A stretch of DNA of 5,854 bases from Clostridiales bacterium. GTDB lineage: Bacteria; Bacillota; Clostridia; Oscillospirales; Butyricicoccaceae. The notes beneath the pieces are model-generated. The model had not been told where the DNA came from. It made no database searches and worked only from the letters and a program-made list of their open reading frames with translations. The position numbers and the translations under genes were made by a program. The stretch is from positions 1 through 5,854 of the forward strand of contig SFJM01000073.1 of NCBI GenBank assembly GCA_004555915.1, read 5' to 3'. This document shows positions 1 to 4,898 of this stretch, in pieces (position 1 is the first letter of the stretch; every line of letters begins with the position of its first letter).

Positions 1-2140
1 TCTCGCCGCACTGCCACAGCTTCTTGGCACGGTACACCCACTGGTCGATGGGGAAGCCGGTGACAGGAACGATGCCCAGTGCTGTTTCTTTTTCCAGAAG
101 TTTGCCGCCCAGAAGTTCGCAGACTTTCCGGGCATCCTCACCGTAGAACTCATAGTATCCGTTCTGCTCAAAGCCTACCAGCGCATCCGGGTACTGTTCC
201 TTCAGAGCGTTGTACTCGGTGGCGGCATCCAGCGGCAGCAGTGCCGGGCGTTCGTCTGCTTTGCTGTGGTAGTGCTCCAGTTCTTCGTCTGTGACACTGA
301 CGAGTTCCGAAAAGTCCAGTGCTTCTAACTCAGTTTCGGTCAGTTCTTCCAGACTTTCGTACTGCCGCTCGTCGATCAGCACCTCGCCCAGATACCGCTC
401 CACACGGTATCCCACCAAATCCACATTAACTTGAATGGGAATCTCCTCGTCTGTGGCGTTGGTGTAGGCGATGCCGATCTTGGACAAATTGGAGAAGTCC
501 GGTTCAGAATCATATTCCTCCAGACAGAAATCCCGGATCAGGTTTTTGGCATGAGTCAAGGTGGCATCTGGTTCTACGGTGATGGGCACAGGGGGCGTGT
601 AATGCTCCTTCTCCTTGTCCGTCAGGTAGCGGTCGGACTGAATCATCAGGTCGATATACTTTTCCACCTGCGTCCATTTTAAGGTGATCTTCTGATGGTC
701 GGGGTAATGATCAAATTCCAGTCCCTTTCCGTCATGATTTACAAAACCCCTGCTGCCGTCCAGAAAATCGTGGGAGTGCCCACCGATGCCGTACTCCTTT
801 GCCAGAGCCTTGGCACGGAGGCTGCGGTCAGGCTGGGTCTGGTACAGTGCCATAATGCGCTGTTTACCGCCCATAAATCCTGAACCGTGCTTGCGCAGTT
901 CGTTCTCAATTTCCGCTTGAGATAACGAAAAAGCGGAGGGCGTTTTTTCGCTCTCCGCTTGGTCGATTTTTTCAATTTGCTGGGCTTCGGTGGGGATGTG
1001 GGCATCGAAGAAACTCAGCTGTAAATCAGTTCCGTCAGCACCAGTTCCTCGGCCTGCGCTTTCAGGCTGTTCATGTGCTGCACCCACGCCATCTGATTCT
1101 GCTCCTTGTCCGGGGCCGGGTTCTGTTTCAGAAGTTGCGCCATGGTCTGCTGCATCTGGCTCTCTGCCGTCTGCTCCATCTCCATCAGGTGCGGGTACAG
1201 GCTCCCGTTCAGGAGCATCGTGTTGTACAGCACCGGGCGATGGTTCATCAGGTACGTCCGGCGCAGCCTGCCGTACTTGCCCAGCGGCTTCCGGGGCTGG
1301 TTCAGGGTCAGGTTCGGGAGCTGGTAGTCCCCGATGGTCGAGTAGGTCACGTTCCTGCTGTTCGTATTCATATTGGCTCCTTTCATTGTTTCGGCGGCGA
1401 ATGGTTGTTTTTACGGTGCGCTCGATGTTCCGCAGCACCTCCCGGCTCATGTCGCTGACTGCTGCGCCGAGGGCAAAGACGGCATCCGGGGTGGAGAAGT
1501 TGTAGATCGCCTGAAAATCGTCCTTGTCGAACCACCCGGCGGGCTCAAAGCCGCAGCGTTCCAGCAGCGTGTAGGTGACACTCATTGCTGCTGCGCTTTT
1601 GAACTGCATCTCCACCCCGGCTTCATCATAATCCATCAAGAGCGACCCGTCAACGATGGCACGGATATCGCCGCCGTTGTTGTCCCAGTAATCCGCTACC
1701 AGTTTCCCGGCAACATCTGCAAGCTGCTGGCTGACACGCTCCCCGCTGATGCCGTAGGTCTTACTCAACATTTCCGAAACTGGCTGTTTTAGGCCATCGT
1801 TGTACTGCCATACCTCCGGGTCACGGGAATTGCGGCGCACCCCGGTGTCACTTACGTCAAAGACGTAATGCAAGCGTGGGAATCCGCTGGATTCGTCCAG
1901 CAGAGCGATGCCCTTGGCACCCCGGCGCACATAACGGTTCATTCGGTTGTTCCAGATGTCGAAGTCGGCGCAGGCGGTGGCATCCGGGCGCTGGGCGTAG
2001 ATCATTAGCTGGTCCGCAAAGGGGTACTTGTACAGCCGGGATGCGGTAGTCAGGTAGTCCGTCCAGCTTTCCCAATACCGGGTCAAGCCGTTGGCTGTGC
2101 GCTGGGCAAGGGCGAGATATTCTTCGGTTTTGCTTGGCAT
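1..2140 (-). CDS. N-terminal 713 residues of a giant mobile-element accessory protein (helicase/methylase type), 3' end cut by window
   Basis: One frame stays open from the ATG at 2140 to base 1, so the protein continues outside the window. The start follows a strong AAAGGAGG site (2153-2146) with 5-nt spacing. Residues 1-270 contain the signatures TASRLYKYPFADQL, IYAQRPDATACADFDIWN and RRGAKGIALLDE, which I recognise as the N-terminus of the very large SNF2-helicase/N6-methylase-type proteins of Firmicute conjugative elements. Residues 272-370 form a Pro/Glu/Ala/Asp/Gly-rich linker. Near 375 comes LQLSFFDA, then around 405-490 a domain with GGKQRIMALY, AKEYGIGG and HDGKGLEF, typical of the same family. 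Residues 634-713 resemble MutS domain I. No helicase or methylase catalytic motif falls in the visible part, so the enzyme class is inferred from family resemblance. The linker overlaps tnpV in another frame. The gene probably acts on element or host DNA during transfer. The CDS is near certain; the function is moderate. Confidence 0.85.
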   Translation of the reverse strand, partial: MPSKTEEYLALAQRTANGLTRYWESWTDYLTTASRLYKYPFADQLMIYAQRPDATACADFDIWNNRMNRYVRRGAKGIALLDESSGFPRLHYVFDVSDTGVRRNSRDPEVWQYNDGLKQPVSEMLSKTYGISGERVSQQLADVAGKLVADYWDNNGGDIRAIVDGSLLMDYDEAGVEMQFKSAAAMSVTYTLLERCGFEPAGWFDKDDFQAIYNFSTPDAVFALGAAVSDMSREVLRNIERTVKTTIRRRNNERSQYEYEQQERDLLDHRGLPAPEPDPEPAPEAAGQVRQAAPDVPDEPSPGAVQHDAPEREPVPAPDGDGADGREPDAADHGATSETEPGPGQGAESDGVGAAHEQPESAGRGTGADGTDLQLSFFDAHIPTEAQQIEKIDQAESEKTPSAFSLSQAEIENELRKHGSGFMGGKQRIMALYQTQPDRSLRAKALAKEYGIGGHSHDFLDGSRGFVNHDGKGLEFDHYPDHQKITLKWTQVEKYIDLMIQSDRYLTDKEKEHYTPPVPITVEPDATLTHAKNLIRDFCLEEYDSEPDFSNLSKIGIAYTNATDEEIPIQVNVDLVGYRVERYLGEVLIDERQYESLEELTETELEALDFSELVSVTDEELEHYHSKADERPALLPLDAATEYNALKEQYPDALVGFEQNGYYEFYGEDARKVCELLGGKLLEKETALGIVPVTGFPIDQWVYRAKKLWQCGE
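928..960 (-). terminator. Terminator-like hairpin inside the large gene, just after tnpV
   Basis: On the minus strand AAGCGGAGAGCG (960-949) pairs with CGCCCTCCGCTT (942-931) around a six-A loop. This gives eleven pairs and one A-C mismatch, and a run of five T closes the element. It has the form of an intrinsic terminator but lies in the coding frame of the large gene, about 55 nt after the tnpV stop. Whether it terminates transcription cannot be told from sequence; the coding meaning alone could explain it. Confidence 0.5.
1015..1371 (-). CDS. tnpV: TnpV-family transposon-encoded protein, embedded out of frame in the large gene
   Basis: This is a complete 118-residue protein. It matches the TnpV family (transposon-encoded proteins first named in Tn4451-type elements) in length and motif order: GDYQLPNLTL near the N-terminus, then KPLGKYGRLRR, HRPVLYNTMLL, and MAWVQHMNSLKAQAEE before the C-terminal LVLTELIYS. 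The biochemical role of the family is not settled, and I assign only a mobile-element role. The ATG at 1371 is preferred over the one at 1386, because AAAGGAG (1383-1377) lies 5 nt before it and family members start close to this point. The gene lies wholly inside the larger gene on the same strand. Helicase-type codons begin one base before each tnpV codon. 107 of 118 tnpV codons end in G or C by hand count, far more than in neighbouring genes. No promoter is evident just upstream, so it is probably translated from the large transcript. Confidence 0.85.
   Translation of the reverse strand: MNTNSRNVTYSTIGDYQLPNLTLNQPRKPLGKYGRLRRTYLMNHRPVLYNTMLLNGSLYPHLMEMEQTAESQMQQTMAQLLKQNPAPDKEQNQMAWVQHMNSLKAQAEELVLTELIYS
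1377..1383 (-). promoter_or_regulatory. Ribosome binding site of tnpV inside the large gene
   Basis: AAAGGAG lies 5 nt upstream of the ATG at 1371. It decides the tnpV start in favour of 1371, since the ATG at 1386 precedes this site. In the large gene's frame the same bases encode part of residues Asn252 to Ser255. The presence of a good site in the middle of another coding sequence supports independent translation of tnpV. Confidence 0.75.
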
Positions 2141-2145
2141 TTTAG

Positions 2146-2153
2146 CCTCCTTT
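2146..2153 (-). promoter_or_regulatory. Ribosome binding site of the large helicase-type gene
   Basis: AAAGGAGG sits 5 nt before the ATG at 2140, close to a full match to the anti-Shine-Dalgarno sequence. It fixes the start of the large gene. Only about 30 nt separate the ATG from the T-tract of the preceding terminator. Confidence 0.85.
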
Positions 2154-2169
2154 CAGCTCTGTGATAAAC

Positions 2170-2202
2170 AAAAAAGCGAGCGGCCTTTTCAGGTCACTCG
2201 CT
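2170..2202 (-). terminator. Intrinsic terminator after the 130-residue gene, ahead of the large gene
   Basis: On the minus strand AGCGAG (2202-2197) pairs with CTCGCT (2180-2175). The stem continues inward through a T-G wobble, a G-C pair, one A-C mismatch and CCT/AGG to a GAAA tetraloop. Six T follow, counting the last stem base. It starts 17 nt after the stop of the upstream gene. The form is a textbook Rho-independent terminator. There is no room for a promoter between it and the large gene, so partial read-through or attenuation is possible. Confidence 0.8.
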
Positions 2203-2219
2203 ATGGAATCTATGGTGTT

Positions 2220-2612
2220 TTATTCGTATCGTGCGGCAAACTTTTCTGCCATCTCCAGCAGACGGTCAAAGGTCTGCTTTTCTTCCGGCTCTTCGATCAG
2301 CTTTGCAAGGAGCGCACGGAACACATCGGTGCTGTCGTGCCCCAACGCAACTGCAACTTTGTCGATGCAGTCGTGCAGTTTTTTGACAGCATCATCAGAG
2401 GGCTTGGATTTGGCAAGCAGGTCGGACAGGTAGCTGATGAAGGGATAGGTGGAATCATCGTTGATGATCTCGTTGGTCTCCTCGATGATCTTCTGGTTAT
2501 CTTCGGGGGTCATATCGCCCTTTTCTTCCCATACATCACGGGAAGATGTGCGGCCTTTCAAAAAAGTGGCAAAGAGCAGGCGGTCAAGGGAAGAGCGTTT
2601 TGTGGTGTCCAT
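2220..2612 (-). CDS. Acidic 130-residue protein of unknown function
   Basis: I do not recognise a family. The product is 130 residues, acidic and predicted mostly helical, with no signal peptide or membrane segment. Notable stretches are DVWEEKGDMTPEDNQ, EIINDDSTYPFISYLSDLL and a Glu/Lys-rich C-terminal helix ending KFAARYE. The ATG at 2612 is chosen because GAGG lies 8 nt upstream. An in-frame TTG at 2618 would sit almost on that site. A good promoter lies about 50 nt upstream and an intrinsic terminator follows the stop, so this can be a one-gene transcript or the leader gene of the large gene. Position directly before the helicase-type gene suggests an accessory or regulatory role in the element; that is inference from place alone. 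Confidence 0.75.
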   Translation of the reverse strand: MDTTKRSSLDRLLFATFLKGRTSSRDVWEEKGDMTPEDNQKIIEETNEIINDDSTYPFISYLSDLLAKSKPSDDAVKKLHDCIDKVAVALGHDSTDVFRALLAKLIEEPEEKQTFDRLLEMAEKFAARYE

Positions 2613-2659
2613 TGGCAAGCCTCACTTTCTATTTTTGTCCGTACAATAATGCTTGTTCT

Positions 2660-2689
2660 AGTATAACATGAATCGAAGTATTCTATCAA
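2660..2689 (-). promoter_or_regulatory. Sigma-70-type promoter for the 130-residue gene and perhaps the large gene
   Basis: On the minus strand TTGATA (2689-2684) and TATACT (2665-2660) are separated by 18 nt. Each matches consensus at five of six positions. The expected start of transcription is near 2653, giving a 5' leader of about 40 nt. It is the best promoter candidate in the window and marks the start of the third transcription unit. Confidence 0.65.
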
Positions 2690-2743
2690 GACCACTTTCT
2701 TGAGGGTTATGAAAAAATTTCGGAACAATGCCCTATGACATTA

Positions 2744-2773
2744 TCCCAGTTGACAATCATCGGCAAACTGGGA
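2744..2773 (-). other. Inverted repeat after the 121-residue gene
   Basis: TCCCAGTT (2744-2751) and AACTGGGA (2766-2773) form a perfect 8-bp stem with a 14-nt loop. The repeat begins directly beyond the stop codon at 2777-2775. It lacks a following T-tract on the minus strand, so it is a weak terminator at best. A protein-binding or 3'-stabilising hairpin is equally possible. Confidence 0.45.
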
Positions 2774-2774
2774 A

Positions 2775-3140
2775 TTATTTAATTCTCTGTGTACCTAATT
2801 GTAATTGTTCAACTGCTATTTTTGCTTTATTGTCATCTTCCTTTTGAAGATTTTCTATTTCCGAACTCCGAATAGCCAAAATGATTTCGTCCCCCACCTG
2901 TAAATCATCAAGTGTTATATCTACAACATCTTGTGTATCATAATTACAATAAATCATAGGAATTTGGGAACAATCAATAAGGCAATCATACCCTAAAACA
3001 CCTTTTCCTACGGCGGACAAAAACCGCATATCCGAGCTGTTTAAGTCTGCATACCGGTCATTGGCCGCAATACGGTCTTCCATCTCGATAAAGTTATAAA
3101 ATAAATCTGTTAACTGGTCATTGATAATCTTTGTACACAA
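2775..3140 (-). CDS. AT-rich 121-residue protein of unknown function with a TTG start
   Basis: I do not recognise a family. The start is a TTG at 3140: an in-frame TAG directly precedes it, and AGGAG (3151-3147) lies 6 nt upstream, ideal for that codon. The protein is acidic and cytoplasmic, with no signal peptide. The N-terminal third looks helical. The middle (residues 48-90) looks strand-rich and contains YDCLIDCSQIPMIYCNYD and LQVGDEIILA, the latter typical of a beta-barrel turn. The C-terminus is a charged helix. Hand counts over parts of the gene give about one-third GC, clearly below the flanking element genes, which suggests different ancestry. It starts 18 nt after the PepSY gene and is probably cotranscribed with it, though no functional link is evident. 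Confidence 0.75.
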   Translation of the reverse strand: MCTKIINDQLTDLFYNFIEMEDRIAANDRYADLNSSDMRFLSAVGKGVLGYDCLIDCSQIPMIYCNYDTQDVVDITLDDLQVGDEIILAIRSSEIENLQKEDDNKAKIAVEQLQLGTQRIK

Positions 3141-3146
3141 CTACTT

Positions 3147-3151
3147 CTCCT
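3147..3151 (-). promoter_or_regulatory. Ribosome binding site supporting the TTG start of the 121-residue gene
   Basis: AGGAG lies 6 nt before the TTG at 3140, within the short gap after the PepSY gene stop (3161-3159). No ATG or GTG is available at this distance, so this site is the main evidence for a TTG start. Confidence 0.65.
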
Positions 3152-3158
3152 GTCTGTC

Positions 3159-4010
3159 TTAACTGACCTTCTCAGCATCCCACTCCATTACGGATCCGGT
3201 CGCTGCATCAATCGTGAATTCGTATTCCGTTCCACCGTAGATGATCTTTCCTTCGTATTCCGGACGTCCGTCATCATAATCAAGCTTCCATTCGTAGAGA
3301 TCCTTGTCCGTTGCTCCGCTTACACGGTCAAGGGCTGTTTTCTTTGCATCTGCCTCACTGACCGTAACGTTCTTGCTGTCTGTTCCCATCGTTTTTTCTT
3401 CATATGCGGAGCTGATGATCTCTCCGGTGTCTGTCGCAATCTCATAGTCATACTTTGCACCGCCTGCATACCATTCAATGTCATATACCTGACGTCCGTC
3501 TTCATAGTCAAGCTTTGACTTGGTGATTGTTGCATCCGCTGCCTTCACTCCGGCATGCTCCAGTGCGATCTTCTGTGCTGCTGCTTCATCCACGGTTCCG
3601 GTACCTGTTGCATTCTGTGCCGGAGCAGGGGCAGCGGGGTCTGCCGTCTCCGTCTGTGTCCCGGAAGCCTGCGCATTCTGTTCTTGGCTGCTCATTTCCA
3701 TGACAGCTCCTGTCTCTGCATTGATCGTGTAGGCGTAGGCATACTCTCCGGAAGTAAATTCTACCTTATAGCAGGCCACTCCCGCCACCTCACTTAATGT
3801 CGTGGCTGAAATGTCTGCATCTGCCGCTACAATATCCGCTGCTTTTAACGCCGCTTCCTGTGCCTCCTCCATAGGGATCATCTGTGTCTGCTCCTTCGTC
3901 TGCTCCTGGCTGCTTTGCTGCGGAATACTGGCTGCCGCATTATATCTGTATCCGGTCAGGGTCATTGCAAGTGCAAATGCCGCTCCGATAAAAATCCATT
4001 TCTTTCTCAT
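3159..4010 (-). CDS. Exported protein with three PepSY domains
   Basis: The 283-residue product begins with MRKK and a hydrophobic core (residues 6-20), a Sec signal peptide. The segment LTG-Tyr at 18-21 looks like a lipobox whose cysteine is replaced by tyrosine. A signal peptidase I site near AAA-S (26-28) is possible instead. Three PepSY-type repeats follow, at about 46-106, 140-204 and 217-280. Each has a helix with an Ala-rich start, then strands ending in a pattern like Y-x-Y-x-I-x-A-x-T-G-x-V/I. An Ala/Pro/Thr/Gln-rich linker (107-139) separates the first from the second. PepSY domains occur in secreted or surface proteins and are thought to inhibit peptidases; the partner here is unknown. 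The ATG at 4010 has an AAGGA site about 11 nt upstream. It is not a conjugation gene and looks like cargo or captured chromosomal DNA. Confidence 0.9.
   Translation of the reverse strand: MRKKWIFIGAAFALAMTLTGYRYNAAASIPQQSSQEQTKEQTQMIPMEEAQEAALKAADIVAADADISATTLSEVAGVACYKVEFTSGEYAYAYTINAETGAVMEMSSQEQNAQASGTQTETADPAAPAPAQNATGTGTVDEAAAQKIALEHAGVKAADATITKSKLDYEDGRQVYDIEWYAGGAKYDYEIATDTGEIISSAYEEKTMGTDSKNVTVSEADAKKTALDRVSGATDKDLYEWKLDYDDGRPEYEGKIIYGGTEYEFTIDAATGSVMEWDAEKVS
3263..3515 (-). repeat. Imperfect 25-bp direct repeat encoding the KLDY motif of PepSY repeats 2 and 3
   Basis: The 25-base segments at 3263-3287 and 3491-3515 are identical at 23 positions. They encode matching KLDY-(E/D)-DGR motifs in the second and third PepSY domains. 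DNA-level identity this high suggests a fairly recent domain duplication or gene conversion between the two domains. Only the two 25-bp ends are the repeat; the bases between them are the intervening domain. Confidence 0.65.
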
Positions 4011-4119
4011 ATTCTTTCTTATCCTTCCTATCAGATTGGAATGTGTAAAGTGTAGCCGATATCCTGCCAGATCACAAGTGAAATTTTTGTGTACAGGGTA
4101 TATACGATTTGTCGAGTTC

Positions 4120-4147
4120 AGTATACCACACCGAATCCCATTGTAAA
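4120..4147 (-). promoter_or_regulatory. Candidate promoter of the PepSY operon
   Basis: On the minus strand TTTACA (4147-4142) and TATACT (4125-4120) are 16 nt apart, each one mismatch from consensus. Transcription would start near 4113, leaving a leader of about 100 nt before the ATG at 4010. A weaker alternative pair (TTGTGA with TACACT, 17-nt spacer) lies further downstream in the same leader. Confidence 0.5.
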
Positions 4148-4159
4148 AGAGCCTATGTA

Positions 4160-4177
4160 CGCCGCCCGCAGGCGGCG
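4160..4177 (-). terminator. GC-rich hairpin closing the YodL/TTRAP operon, possible terminator
   Basis: CGCCGCC (4160-4166) and GGCGGCG (4171-4177) form a perfect 7-bp stem with a 4-nt loop, 4 nt after the stop of the TTRAP-like gene. The only T-run (four T) on the minus strand lies about 11 nt beyond the stem, so it is not a canonical terminator. It marks the boundary between the conjugation-type operon and the PepSY unit. Confidence 0.4.
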
Positions 4178-4181
4178 AAAG

Positions 4182-4385
4182 TCAGTCCGGGGGAAATTCC
4201 AGTTCGGAAAACTCGGCATCGGTCAGCAGTTTCAGCTTTTCGATAACCCCTTCCGACAGTTCCCGCAGGGCGGTTTCATCGGGCATCAGGTAGCACTGCA
4301 TCAGCCGCAGTTCGTGGATAAGCCCCAGCCGGGAGCCGGAGTTATAGAGTATCATCAGCATGAGTTCTTCGTGGTTAAAGTTCAT
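4182..4385 (-). CDS. TTRAP-like transposon-transfer-assisting protein
   Basis: The 67-residue product starts MNFNHEE and ends with KLKLLTDAEFSELEF, the pattern of the small TTRAP family (putative transposon-transfer assisting proteins) of Firmicute conjugative elements, and its length fits that family. It is predicted all-helical and cytoplasmic; the molecular role is not established. The ATG at 4385 is preferred over the one at 4391, because GAGGG sits 6 nt upstream of it and family members start MNF. Its start overlaps the last 11 nt of the YodL-domain gene, which implies translational coupling. A GC-rich hairpin follows the stop, making this the last gene of its operon. Confidence 0.85.
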   Translation of the reverse strand: MNFNHEELMLMILYNSGSRLGLIHELRLMQCYLMPDETALRELSEGVIEKLKLLTDAEFSELEFPPD

Positions 4386-4890
4386 GGGCATCCCTCACTT
4401 TCCGGCAGACTGTGGGATTGCACTCCGGGGCATCGCACTTTTCCTTGAGATTCATCAGCACCGAAGGTCGTTCCGGCTTTTTATCCAGAAACCCCTGTAA
4501 ATCTTTGAAGCCGATGCTGTCCACATAATGCACAGACACCTCGCCATTGCGTTTGAGTGCGATCACATCGCTGACCGACAGGCTGTGTCCCTCAAAATCC
4601 TGCGGACGGGAGAGGTTGAACATCTGAAATAGTTCTTCCAAAATCTCGTTGTTCGGCACATCCTGCCACATGACGGGCAAATCAGCATAGTAGGTGACCT
4701 CATAATGCTCCGGGTCTGGCATTTTGCCCCGACGATGCAGTTCCCGCATGGAAGCAAATCTTTCATCGAGGATTTTTTCGTCATGCCGCAGCTGCATCAC
4801 CATATAAACATCGCACCCTGCGTTCAGAAACTTCTGCGGGATGTCTGTCATGGGTTCACCGTCAAAATTCTGGTTCCATTTTTGCTGCAT
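4375..4890 (-). CDS. YodL-domain protein
   Basis: The 171-residue product carries a YodL-type domain at about residues 27-134. The diagnostic pieces are DVYMVMQLRHDEK, RFASMRELHRRGK, FNLSRPQDFEGHSLSVSDV and ALKRNGEVSVHYVDSIGFKDL. Such domains recur in accessory proteins of Firmicute conjugative elements; their biochemical function is not known to me. A short C-terminal tail holds three cysteines at 142, 147 and 152, spaced C-x4-C-x4-C. The ATG at 4890 is chosen: GAGG lies 6 nt upstream and overlaps the stop region of the preceding gene. A GTG at 4902 would place the site inside the coding sequence. The gene follows its upstream neighbour by 8 nt and overlaps the TTRAP-like gene by 11 nt. Confidence 0.85.
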   Translation of the reverse strand: MQQKWNQNFDGEPMTDIPQKFLNAGCDVYMVMQLRHDEKILDERFASMRELHRRGKMPDPEHYEVTYYADLPVMWQDVPNNEILEELFQMFNLSRPQDFEGHSLSVSDVIALKRNGEVSVHYVDSIGFKDLQGFLDKKPERPSVLMNLKEKCDAPECNPTVCRKVRDAHEL

Positions 4891-4898
4891 CGTCCACC

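Noticed and set aside
739..1005. A minus-strand frame of 88 codons near the start of the window
   Set aside because: It is a shifted reading of the large gene, which in its proper frame gives conserved motifs over the same bases. It has no ribosome site of its own.
1015..1371. Frameshift error explanation for the two overlapping frames
   Set aside because: The large gene reads without interruption on both sides and through the overlap in a single frame, so no shift is needed to join its parts; tnpV is complete with its own start and stop.
990..1505. A long plus-strand open frame of 171 codons opposite tnpV
   Set aside because: The product is Ser/Pro/Gly/Ala-rich with no family resemblance. 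It is the antisense image of the GC-biased overlap region, where stop codons are scarce in several frames.
2091..2666. A plus-strand open frame of 191 codons across the 130-residue gene
   Set aside because: It runs antisense to a promoter, a gene with a good ribosome site and a terminator, and its product has no recognisable domain or start signal.
2751..2780. A plus-strand TTGACA that could be a promoter -35 box
   Set aside because: No good -10 box follows at the right distance, and no plus-strand gene lies downstream. The hexamer straddles the edge of the inverted repeat's stem and loop.
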